Origin: Hygrophila difformis
Taxonomy: Eukaryota; Streptophyta; Magnoliopsida; Lamiales; Acanthaceae
Reading direction: 5' to 3'
DNA length: 64,000 nucleotides
Assembly (NCBI GenBank): GCA_030278955.1
Contig: JAOANR010000002.1
Location: forward strand, 13,207,094-13,271,093
The notes beneath the pieces are model-generated. The model was not told the DNA's origin, did not search any database, and worked only from the letters and a program-made list of their open reading frames with translations. Shown one piece after another: positions 43,656-54,101 of the stretch (position 1 is the stretch's first letter; each line of letters begins with the position of its first letter). The translations under genes and the position numbers were made by a program.

Positions 43656-46201
43656 TGGAATACCTGAGAATTTTGCAACATAAAACAAATAATTAAATAA
43701 ATAAACAATAAATAAAATAAACACAATAAATAAATAAATTCAGCAAATAAATGAATAAGGATAAGGAAATGAGAAATGAAATTCAACTTAAAAAGGAATT
43801 AAAGGAATTTAATTAAATAAAAAGAATTAATTGAAGATAAATAAATTGTACACCGAAACCCGAGTAAAAATTTAGAGAGGAAATAGGAACCCGAGGATGG
43901 CCCGGAAATCGGAATCCGGGAGCATAGGGGGATAGAAGTCTGAAAGAGAGGAGGAAAGGCACGACGGATCGCACGACCCGCCCGGACCGAAGTCCAGGCG
44001 AGTGTCGCGCGGTGGCCGCGCGGTAAAGGGGGAAAGGGTGCGCGACGACCGCGCCAACAGACAGATTCGCCGGTTGCGAGATTCACTCGCCCGAATCCGG
44101 ATTTTCCGACTTCGGTTGAACACCTTTCGGCTCAAGACTCCCCAAGGCCGACCTTGGACGTCCCTAGGTCATGCCTATCTATAAATAACACCTCTTGGAA
44201 GCCCCGAACACTTTTCACAACCCTACGAGACTCTCTATACACAAAACCTTAGATCCGGAAGTCATCGGAGGCACCAAAACCAAGCCGGAGACTGTTTGGA
44301 CGAATTCGGAAGTCTTCCAACGTCATGGTAAGTCTGATCCATTCATCCATCTCGTTTTTAATTCAAAAATGAAACCCTAACTCTCTTCTTTTCTTCTCTA
44401 CACCCCGAATCGGATCTAGAACGAAGAACCCGACGAACGGAGAGGATAAACGGTGGACTGGAAGCCAAGCCTCCGAACCCGACGATCCCGGATGACTACG
44501 AATCTGTAAGTTGCCACTTACAGGGTTTTGGGAGTAATTAAAATACGTAAAACTAAAAGCTTAATCGAAACTTTCGTAAATCTGTCAACATGTGATTTCT
44601 ACCGGCGCAGCGAATTTGTCTAATTTTTCCAAACCTATAAAGTTTTCAAACGAAAAAACTTAAAACATAAAAAACGTTCCTAAGGCCTAGATCTAGCTCC
44701 TGTAAAATTTTCAGAATTTTTCGTGATGATTTGATACATGAAATCCACCCGAAACCGAACTGCTGAAACTTGAATCTTGAATTTCTTGACAGAACTTAGG
44801 TCTGAAATTGATGACGTTTTTGACTAGGGTTCTAAGCCGATTTAGATCTTTAGCAGAACATAAAAGTTGTAGAAAAATGTCTTAAGAAGGTCTATGTAAA
44901 ATTTCATTAAGTTTGGAGTTGATTTGTTATGGTAGATCTTGATAATCTTGAACTGCTGTACACGAAATTCGGACAGATTAATGATATGACGAAAATTGAC
45001 GTTTTTGACCTGGTTCAGTATCTCAGATTGAAAAAGTTAAAACACAAAAGTTGTTCATCTCGATGTTTACAAGTCAGTGGTAAATTTTCAAAATTTTTTA
45101 ACTTAAATCTGATTTTAAATTAATTTTAGAGTAAACAGCGGTTTACCGGGTCAAATCTTGAAATCTTGTTGAAACGGTGAAACTAGGCTTTAAGGTTTAA
45201 ACGAGTAGAAGACTCTTTGAAATAAATACATGAAATCTGGAATTTAGGAAATCCCCTTTACAAACTTGATCTTTTAAAATTAGGGGGTGAGTGCTCTGCA
45301 GGATGCCCTCCTAAAGATTCACTTCGTGCCTTTATGGACGATGGTGACCCGCGCGAAAATTTGAGATATGATATTGCCAAAACGGCATGAGATATATGAC
45401 CTACACTCTCGTGAATATACACATGGGTTTCCCGAGGCTCCGGAGTGGTACTGGGTATGGCAGATACGGATGCGGCCGCCGGTTTCCGGCTAAACTTGTT
45501 GATATCGCGATGCAATCGTGAAACACTTGAAATTACTAAATCGGGGATGTAATAGGGAATTAAAATTGAATTGGATTATTTATAGTTGTTGTTTAAATTG
45601 TTAAATGCTTTGTTTAAATTAATTATGGCTTTCATTTTTAAATTATGCTAAATGTATTGTTGTCTCGTGCCAAAAAAATATTATGCAAATTGGTTAAATA
45701 ATTAAATTGAATTGTTTATGGCATTATCATGTTTTTATGTAAATATTAAATTAATGGCTTTTAAACCCTACGATCATGCATGTGTTAACTTACTCAGCAA
45801 GTTGTGCTGACCAAACCGTTTATTTTTCCTTTTTCCTTACAGAGTATGTGGAACAAACATGAGCACGTTCATGCATGGGGGGACTTATATTTTGCGAAAC
45901 TTATTATTCAAATTCTTGCATTAGACGATAAAATAAACGGGCCTGTTTAACCCGTGTTTTGACCATGTCGGTCTTATTTACATTTCCGCTGCAATATTAT
46001 ACTTAAATATTATTTCCGCTGCATTATGATATTATTATTTTCGAGACTATATTGTATGGGCTGTTTGCAAATGTTTTACATATTTTTAAATACTAAAATA
46101 CCTAGCCTTGCATCTCTTTAGTAAGCCGGAGAAACCGTGTCTTACTAGGGAGGTGTGGCGGTGACATCCCGACCTGGGTGACCAAAAATCGGGGTGTTAC
46201 A
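43656..46201 (+). mobile_element. 3' LTR of Tekay element 2
   Basis: It begins TGGAATACC and ends GGGGTGTTACA, 2546 bp. It differs from the 5' LTR by scattered substitutions and small indels, for example an extra GCGGTGGCCGC-type segment near 44010. Confidence 0.93.
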
Positions 46202-47360
46202 CAATCCTTTGGTATATGCATGTAAAAAACTAGACATTACGTGTTGCCAAGGGAAATCGAGGTCGTATTCAAATTTGACTCAGTAAAGCTACTATTGAAA
46301 AGACCTAATCATAAGGGCCAACTAATGCAATGGGCCTTAATACTTGCACCATTCGCCTTAGTACACGTGCCAATTAAGGTCGTGAAAGGGCAGATAATCG
46401 ATGAAGTCATGGCCGAACATCCAAACATGCTGGAACCTGAAGAAAATAATCACGAGATGTATGTGACAGTGCATCCGTGGATCATGTACTTTGACGGGTT
46501 AAGCACGAGCACTAACCACGAATCGGAGTTTATTTACTCACTCCTAACAATGAGGAAATAAATTTGTTTCTCAAATTGAACCTTATGAAAATAACGCTGT
46601 CGAATATGAGGCATTAATCCTCGGACTAGAAGTGTTAACCTTGCATAGAGCAAAGGCGGTTAGGATTCGGGGTGATTCCCAATTAATGTCAACCAAGTAA
46701 TGGGGATGTACCAATGCAAACATCCAGTTTTGTCTGGGTATCAGGAGAAAGTCCTCAAATTATTTGAACAAATTCCAGACATTTCAATTGAATACATACC
46801 ACGGGAAGACAACAACAAAGCCAACAATTTGGGTCGACATGCCTTGCGATATAGAACACAAGACGCGTTCCAAGATTCACTCCCGAGCGTTAACATGATC
46901 GAGACTTCCTTACTTCTTAATGCAAGAAAAATCGAGAGTCGAGCCGCTATGGACCAAGTATTAATGTGCCTTATTGACAATAATCCAGGTAACAACTTCA
47001 ATGTCTCAAATGACTGGCATAAGGAAATAATCGAGTATTTCTTGAATCCTTAAAAAACGGATAACCATAACATTAAGCTTAAAGCCCTTCGATTCTTCTA
47101 TGAGGACGGAATACTCTACAAAAGAACCTCAGAAGTTACTATATTGCTGAAATGTTTAGGTCCCGTGGAAGCCATATTAGCAATGGCGGAAGTTCATGAA
47201 GGTATTTGCGGAACTCATCTCGCGGGCTTAAACAGGCGATGTACACTTCATCGGCATGGCTTATTTTTGGCCGACAATATTCGATGATTGCATCCAATTC
47301 GCTAGATTATTTGACATGTCAAAGATATGACGATCTTAATCATATGCCAGCTATAAGTCT
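46202..47360 (+). pseudogene. Tat-lineage pol remnant, part 2 (RNase H, archaeal-type RNase H, integrase start)
   Basis: Continues from 35061: LVYACKKL, then PREIEVVFKFDSVKLLLKRP (end of RNase H), the second archaeal-type RNase H that defines Tat elements (MYFDGLSTSTNHESEF, NAVEYEALILGLEVL, RIRGDSQL, IEYIPREDNNKANNL), then FFYEDGILYKRTSEV and VHEGICGTHLAG of the integrase zinc finger. Several frameshifts and stops are present. The end near 47360 is approximate. Confidence 0.85.
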
Positions 47361-47375
47361 AAACTACCCGGTCTA

Positions 47376-48727
47376 ATGATATAGTGCATAAATTGTGATA
47401 TTTTCTAATGTTTAATTGATAACCTAATGATTTAATTGGTGAAAATTGTGGAATTATTTGCTAAAAACAATGATTTTGAATAAAAATATTAAATTGTGAT
47501 CTCATTCTATGATTTAATGCAATTTAATATATTTTATGTTGAGATTGCATATTTTTAGGTATTTTTAGCAAGCCAAAGGCCAAAAGGACCAAGAAGAAGT
47601 CAATTGGAGCTTGAAACCTCGGAAAATAGAAGGAAAATGGTGAAAACAGTCCGGACCGCGCGCTCACCGTGCGGTGCAAAGGCCGAACGTGTGGACAGCG
47701 CGATCTGACAAAGTGGCGCGCTTTTGACGAAAACCGCGCGGCGAGCGCGCGGACAACAAACACGTTTTCAGGTTTCGCGTTTTGGGCTATAAATAGCTCG
47801 TTGCTTGGCCGATTTGGGATTTCCACCTATCAAAAGACTCAGAATTTTGTTTCTCGTCTCCATATCTTATTCATTCATTAACTGGATGCCCAAATCTTGG
47901 GATATCGCGTAAATCTTCTGGCTGATTCATATCTTCTGCAAATCGGTCTATAAATAACACGACTTCAAGCCAATTGGAGGGTTCCCAATCATTTAATAAT
48001 CTCAGAATACTTCCATATCTTATTCATCCATCATCTGGGAAAAGAGAAGAGCAAGTTGAAGGCAATCCAATGGAGATCTACACCGGAATTAATTCACCAA
48101 TTCTGTCATAGGCTATGTTTTCTTTTACTATTGTTTTGCATTCTTGTGACATTATGCTAGGCTAAACCCATCGCTTGGGGGAAACCTAGATCGTGACATT
48201 GTTGATTTTTGCAATTGTTAATGTTAATTTCTTTAATTATATGTTAATTTAATCAATTCTTATGTGTGTTTGGTGAGACCAAAAAGAAATCTGAACTAGG
48301 GCTTTATATTGTTTAAGTGGTTGAAAAACACTTGAAAAAAATAATTGAACAAATTAATTCTAATAATTGATAACTTGAAAAAGTGCCAAAATTGTTAGAA
48401 CCAAACTTAGGATAATCACTAGCCGGATGAATTGCATATCATTAAAACCGGGAGGTTTCTAAATTGTGATAATTCTAAGTAGGCATATTAATTAATTAAA
48501 AATTGGATTTTTATATGCAATTGCAAAGTTTGTCAACAATTGAAAGATTTAGGGATCCCCATTCATTATCTAGTGCATAAATCAATTCTCTCTCTCTTGT
48601 TCATTCATTGGAACTTTTTATTGATTTATTTTAATTGTAATTTTAGGCATTTAGATAAACCAACTTTATTCGCACTTTAATTTTCATCGCTACTTGAATT
48701 TAATAAATTATAGCAATTCATTATTTT
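47376..48727 (+). mobile_element. Probable solo or truncated LTR with promoter
   Basis: It starts TGATATAGTGCATAAATTG. A GCGCG-rich block (47656-47752) is followed by TATAAATA at 47788-47795, then a leader and long T-rich sequence containing GGGATCCCCATTCATTATCT. This resembles Athila-type LTR layout, but no partner copy or duplication was found, so the limits are approximate. Confidence 0.5.
47788..47795 (+). promoter_or_regulatory. TATA box after a CGCG-rich block
   Basis: TATAAATA about 36 bp downstream of the last GCGCGCGG. The arrangement matches the Tekay LTRs and the 51.5 and 62.6 kb clusters. Confidence 0.6.
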
Positions 48728-48996
48728 TTTTAGGGGAAAGATTTTTATTGCTTGAAAAGATCCAAAAGCATTACAAGAATCCCCGCTGAGAACCTTACAA
48801 AAATCTCTGAACCAACGAAATGGTGCCCTTAAAGATAGATACCAAGCATCAGACTAGAACCAATTATAAATAGTAACAACATGCTTGGGATATCCGACCA
48901 ACACCTCCAATCCATGCAGTATACAATATTTACTGTCCAACAAACCTTAGGATATCAGACCAACGCCTCTATTCAACTCAGTAGATACAAGCTTCC
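48728..48996 (-). mobile_element. 3' end of a LINE, minus strand
   Basis: The minus strand ends CAAGCAATAAAAATCTTTCC followed by an A run, preceded by TTGTAATGCTTTTGGATC, the style of plant L1 3' UTRs. It is cut at 48997 by an LTR insertion. No ORF remains. Confidence 0.55.
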
Positions 48997-50536
48997 TGAA
49001 ACTTTTGACAAGTTTCATTAACACGAGTATTTTATAAAATAAATCAAGTTTGAATTTATTAAATGAAAAGGATTATGATTCATGGGAAAGGGGTTTAAGG
49101 ATATATTTATAAGTTGTCACGTTTTTATTACTCGTGTTAAGAAACTGTGCCCCCGAAAGCGCACGGTGTCAAAAATTGCAAAAATTTATAGTAAGACCGG
49201 ATCGTTCACTGGAGGATGTGCGATAGAAGCAGGTCCCACGTCGTTTTACTAGATTTTCCACTCGTATTGCTCAAATCAGTTTTGAAGTTGGACTAACAAC
49301 TACATGACTGAATTTAATCTACATTATGAAAGCAGTTAAATAAGCTAAAGAACATGCTAATATTAAATCTAAAATGCATATGGAAATATTCCACAAAAAC
49401 AATAAAAGCTGTAAATCTATGCTATAATATCTATGAAGCTGACTCAAAATGATGACAGAATCGACAGGGAGAAAAGAATAAAGATTGGACAAGGTTTAGA
49501 TAGCACATAATTAAACTTCCATTTCCATACACAGATCTTTGCTTGGGATAATCCTGTCAGAGAGCTAATTCTCATGCTCTCAGCACCATGTTCCCTTTAA
49601 CAGACAGGTACTTACAGTGTGAATTTACATTTTCTTAAGACCACAAGTTCTAAGATACCACAGATTCATAACTGCCCCGGCCAGGGTATGATATTTAATC
49701 TGTGGTGGTCAAGCAACACCTGTCAAGTCATTAGTTGAATTGCCAAGTACTGCTATCATTCCCCCGCGTCACACCCAAAGTTTCTAATCAAACCCTGAAC
49801 TATCCCTTAACTCTCAGTCCTAGTAGCAGTTAGAAGATCTAGAGACACATCCGAGTGACCCCTACGAAAGCAATTAAAAGAAAGCAGTAAAGAAAGTATT
49901 TAAAATCCTATCACTCGGAAGTTTCAAAAGCTTCGTACTGGTAGTAAAAGAAAGCCCCTAGTCAGGATGACCGGATGTGGATCAAGAATTCCCGAATCTC
50001 GATGAACCGCTCGCAGTGTTCACTTCCTTCCGGGTGGTTATGAGATACAAACTAATGAAACGAACTAATAGGTTAGTTCGTTCCGGATGCACTCACTCAG
50101 GACTCAAAAATAGGCTTTGGCAGAAGAGGATGGTAGTTGAAAGGAACTCAACCCTATCTTAGAAAATAACCAAGGCCTACGTGTTGTTCCTCTAGTATTT
50201 TCTATCTCACTGTATTTGGATCCCAGTGGATCCCATCTCAGTGTGATAGTTAAGACTAAATTCCCAACACATAGCAATTTCAGAAAATAATAAATGTGAA
50301 AACCATTCCCTAAACAGGTACTAGACTCTCAATAAGAACACAGACCCTTTCGGTCTAGAAGAGACCTAATCGCTGACTCTGCTTCTAATTTCCCAAAAAT
50401 TAACCCTTGACAGAATATGAACTAGACATAACTGAGGAATTTATCCCTTACTCAGATCCGGATTTTATAAATGAATTTTTGTTAGAAGTTTAATATGCGA
50501 TATCTAATTTAAATCCAGACTTCTAATGTCCAAGGG
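48997..50536 (-). mobile_element. Athila-type LTR, inverted copy
   Basis: The start, TGAAACTTTTGACAAGTTTC, is the reverse complement of the LTR end at 55960. The whole stretch matches 54102-55960 in inverted orientation. No primer site lies next to its end, so on the minus strand it is a 3' or solo LTR. It runs into the assembly gap, which hides its other end. Confidence 0.85.
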
Positions 50537-51036
50537 NNNNNNNNNNNNNNNNNNNNNNNNNNNNNNNNNNNNNNNNNNNNNNNNNNNNNNNNNNNNNNNN
50601 NNNNNNNNNNNNNNNNNNNNNNNNNNNNNNNNNNNNNNNNNNNNNNNNNNNNNNNNNNNNNNNNNNNNNNNNNNNNNNNNNNNNNNNNNNNNNNNNNNNN
50701 NNNNNNNNNNNNNNNNNNNNNNNNNNNNNNNNNNNNNNNNNNNNNNNNNNNNNNNNNNNNNNNNNNNNNNNNNNNNNNNNNNNNNNNNNNNNNNNNNNNN
50801 NNNNNNNNNNNNNNNNNNNNNNNNNNNNNNNNNNNNNNNNNNNNNNNNNNNNNNNNNNNNNNNNNNNNNNNNNNNNNNNNNNNNNNNNNNNNNNNNNNNN
50901 NNNNNNNNNNNNNNNNNNNNNNNNNNNNNNNNNNNNNNNNNNNNNNNNNNNNNNNNNNNNNNNNNNNNNNNNNNNNNNNNNNNNNNNNNNNNNNNNNNNN
51001 NNNNNNNNNNNNNNNNNNNNNNNNNNNNNNNNNNNN
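50537..51036. other. Assembly gap (500 N)
   Basis: Exactly 500 undetermined bases, a typical placeholder. It falls inside the inverted LTR pair, so the order and size across it are uncertain. Confidence 0.99.
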
Positions 51037-51320
51037 ATGATGGCTCCGCTGTTTAAAATTCGGCTCAGATCAATCTGTTTTTCAGTGAAGGCCATTCTGA
51101 CTTCTGGATCAACGATCTGGTTTGGGATGATGTCATCAAAGTCGGCCAGATTTGAATCCTTCGTTCCTCTTTCCACATGTCGGTTCCAAATGGCTCTGTG
51201 TTCTCTGAACTTCAGCTGGATGCGTTCGTGATGGACATCTGGAGTTGTCAGCTGATAATGGCCAAAAATGACCATTATTTTCAATCCATTTCCGTGTCTT
51301 AAACGGGCATTTGATCGCAT
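51037..51320 (-). other. Open frame of unknown nature next to the gap
   Basis: Ninety-four codons without a stop on the minus strand (FGHYQLTTPDVHHERIQLKF, RAIWNRHVERGTKDSNL, ADFDDIIPNQIVDPEVRMAF), charged and protein-like, running into the gap. I do not recognise it. A new LTR-like start (TGATAATGGCC) appears at about 51252 on the other strand. Confidence 0.35.
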
Positions 51321-51557
51321 TTCGGTCTTACATTAAGTAAGAAAGCAGTCGAATTGGACTAATTTATGCATAATTGTAAAAATAATAAGCTGGTATGAAA
51401 AAGGCATAAATATGTAATTTTATTACATATTTATGTTAGAAAAATCCAAAAACATGAGAAAAAGAAAAGGAAACAAAAAGATGGGAAAAAGATAGAAAAG
51501 CCCACAAAAAGAATATTTTCGGCCCATCTGGCCCAATCCAGCAGGCCCAGGAAGACC

Positions 51558-51802
51558 TTTGTCGCGGAAGCCCTTGGCGCGATGCAGTGTTCCGCGACAA
51601 AGGCATGTTCCGCGACCAACTGGCCCCAGATGAAGAGGAGACCAGCCAAGCCCCCTGGCGCGATGACCTTTGTCGCGATGGCATGTTCCGCGACAAAGGC
51701 ATGTTCCGCGACCAAGATGCACAAATAGAGACACAAGACCCAGTCGAGAAGCCTTGCCACATGCAGTGTGTTCCGCGACCAACTTGATGTTCCGAGACAA
51801 AG
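51558..51802. repeat. CGCG hairpin cluster 1
   Basis: Repeated TTTGTCGCGG / TTCCGCGACAAAGG / CATGTTCCGCGACCAA words in both orientations, including two copies of CCGCGACAAAGGCATGTTCC. It lies 70-310 bp upstream of the TATA box at 51873. Confidence 0.85.
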
Positions 51803-51872
51803 CTGTGATGTGTGTGATGTCTTAAGACACAATGGGCTAGAAACAAGGCCCATGGGCTTAGGGTTACACCTC

Positions 51873-51880
51873 TATAAATA
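51873..51880 (+). promoter_or_regulatory. TATA box after cluster 1
   Basis: TATAAATA within a CACCTC...GAGGTG inverted repeat, followed by a leader-like sequence. Probably the promoter of an LTR starting near 51252. Confidence 0.6.
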
Positions 51881-52529
51881 TGAGGTGTCTCCCATGAGCT
51901 AAGTTTGGTTGTTGGTTGGTTGGAATTTTGTTAGAAGTTCTTGAAGGCAAGCAGTAGGAGTTCTCTCGTAGGTAGAGTAGTTTAGGTTTATTTTCATGTA
52001 TTATTTAATTTTTGCACTTAGTTTAGCTTAGTTTAGTGTTTTACTGTTCACAGTGCGTAGATAGCCATTTTTACACTATGTTTTGGTTTCTAAACTTTTG
52101 TTTTAGGGTTTGTAACACCCAAATCATGGGTATTAACAACACCCACTTAATAATATGGGAAAACATTCATCATTTGTGTCCCAAATCATGAAATGGGTCT
52201 CACACCCCAAGGATTTATACTTTCTTTTTCATTTTGGGGTCATTTGACCCCCATTTCGTTATTTTCATGTTTACTGTTGGCATGTTATGGATAATGTTGT
52301 GTGGATGTGTGATCAAACCCTAGATTAGGATTCCTGCTTTGTTTTAATATTCTGCCCTCCCTTGTTATTTTTGTTTAAGCATGTTCTCCTTTATTTTGAA
52401 TGTTTCTTGCTTATTTTTAGCTTAGAATAGCTTTTTGATCTGAAATAGGGTGAGATCACGCTGTTTGCATGCCACTGTTCATTTCTGCTTTTTCTGACTT
52501 TTGTCCTGAACCACCTTGGGCGCCAACCG
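51881..52529 (+). other. Leader or LTR sequence, no gene seen
   Basis: T-rich, with TGTAACACCCAAATCATGGG at 52112, which could be an LTR start. No protein-coding sequence was recognised. Confidence 0.35.
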
Positions 52530-53070
52530 CCTTCTGGCGCGGAGCCACGTTCCGCGACAGAATGGCTGTTCCGCGACCAAGGTGTTTCAAGACACTTGTC
52601 TCCATAAATTAAAACCCTTTGTCGCGGAATACCTTGTCGCGGAGCCACGTTCCGCGACAAAACTGTCCATGCATAGCGACAAAGGAGCCAAACTCTTGCA
52701 TTTTGTCCCCATGGCTTCTTGTCGCGGAGTACCTTGTCGCGGAGCCACGTTCCGCGACAAAATCCCATTCCGAGACAGAAAAATTATGCCATGTCCCTTG
52801 CTCATTGAACACCTTGTCGCGGAACACCTTGTCGCGGAACCACGTTCCGCGACAAAATTTCCATGCATAGCGACAAGGGTTCAAATGTTTTAGAATTTTA
52901 TGAAAACACTTTGTCGCGATGACACCCTTGTCGCGGAACCACGTTCCGCGACAAAACCTTGCATAGCGACAAAGAGGCGTTATGCTGCCAAAAATTCTAA
53001 AAACTTGTCGAGATGTCCATGTCGCGGATCTCGGTCCGCGACAAAATTTATGATATCGCGACAAGGTTCC
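52530..53070. repeat. ~97 bp tandem array of CGCG hairpins (cluster 2)
   Basis: Hairpins at 52634-52660, 52734-52760, 52829-52855 and 52928-52954 have the form TTGTCGCGGAAC, loop CAC, GTTCCGCGACAA; the last two are perfect 12 bp stems and the first two have one mismatch. They recur every 95-100 bp. Each is preceded by an extra TTGTCGCGG half-site and most are followed by a GCATAGCGACAA half-site. A fifth, diverged unit ends near 53065. A promoter-like TATTTAAT follows at 53079. Confidence 0.9.
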
Positions 53071-53078
53071 TCTCTCTC

Positions 53079-53086
53079 TATTTAAT
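53079..53086 (+). promoter_or_regulatory. TATA-like box after cluster 2
   Basis: TATTTAAT, preceded by CTCTCTC and followed by a pyrimidine-rich leader (CCTCATTCTCTTCC). Confidence 0.45.
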
Positions 53087-54101
53087 CTCAACCAATCCTC
53101 ATTCTCTTCCTATTTTATATTGCAACACTCACATCATAACCCCATGGGTTAGGACGTAACACTCTGGAATTGCAATATAGGGTGTTATGCTGCCCAAATT
53201 TTGATTCTCCATTTGCATCACTTAACTGATTGAACCCTTGACTCATTAATGATTAAAGATTGAGATTAGCAATAATCAAACTTCAATAATCATCTTGATT
53301 AAAGGACCTTTGTTCAATTGCCATTAAAACATTCTTGTATAAACAAAACCTTGATGGCTTAAACAGATAATCTGGACTGTAATTAGTTATGGTAGGAAGG
53401 ATTATTTAAGACCATCAATTGTGGACCCCATCCACAACCTTGCATGAGAAACCAATGTCTCTCATACAAGGGATCTTTCTTTGTTTCTTATTTTGTCTTT
53501 GTGTGTTGTGTGGAACCATTAGTAAAGAATACATCAGAATAATGTTGGCGGGTACTCCCTCATGGATAACTAGCTCGTATTCTGGGTATTAGTTACTAAT
53601 TGTTATTTTGCATGGTCTGGATGGCTGTCAGTGGAAGCCTTGGCGGTTCGCCCATCCGGGGTTATAATAGCTGCTCGGCTGACTCCCATCCAGATACAGT
53701 TTTATTTTTCTTATCTTAATCTCCAACCCAAATTCCAATCTGTAGTGGGAGTTAGATGGCATCAGTCAATGCCAACTGATGATCATTACAGAAGGGAAGC
53801 ATGTAGGTTTTTATCCGAATTCACAGACAGTGGAGGGCCCATCTGGTGTTGACACCACCATTATAGGGTCTACACTGTCTAAATTCGCTCCATCCGAGTG
53901 ATTAGGAAATTGGACAGTAGATGTTTACAGTCCACCTAATTACTCTGCCATTACTTTGGTCCCTTGACCACTTCATTCTTTGTCTCACCTTCTGTCTAGA
54001 CCCGCATCTATATTTTGGGTCAATTAATTTTACACTTCCCTATATCTTTATGCATGATAATATTATATACTACTGTGGTCTGTATTTATTTTGGGATCCT
54101 T
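53087..54101 (+). mobile_element. Upstream part of the Athila 5' LTR (limits uncertain)
   Basis: No coding sequence was seen. It is collinear with the LTR at 54102-55960, but its inverted counterpart is hidden by the gap, so its membership in the LTR is inferred from the missing boundary. Confidence 0.45.

Larger units (their letters stand above)
35062..46201 (+). mobile_element. Tekay element 2, structurally complete, with CAATC duplications
   Basis: The LTRs are 35062-37586 and 43656-46201. CAATC lies at 35057-35061 and 46202-46206. Internal order: initiator-Met primer site, leader with 23 bp repeats, a 111-codon ORF, gag, protease, RT, RNase H, integrase, chromodomain, hairpin, PPT. The open frame of the host Tat pol resumes across the site once the insert and one duplication are ignored. 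Stops and frameshifts in pol mean it is no longer autonomous. Confidence 0.95.

Noticed and set aside
49977..50162. Frame shared by both inverted LTR copies (also minus strand 54347-54622)
   Set aside because: Similarity follows from the LTR duplication itself; no start context or domain supports a gene.
50523..51056. Long frames through the N gap
   Set aside because: Undetermined bases were read through; only the 51037-51320 part is real sequence.
52530..53070. CRISPR-like appearance of the regularly spaced hairpins
   Set aside because: This is eukaryotic DNA, the spacers are related to each other, and no cas genes are present; it is a tandem repeat.
52391..53091. Several 80-160 codon frames through the CGCG array
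   Set aside because: They are overlapping frames on both strands created by the repeat and have no recognisable product.
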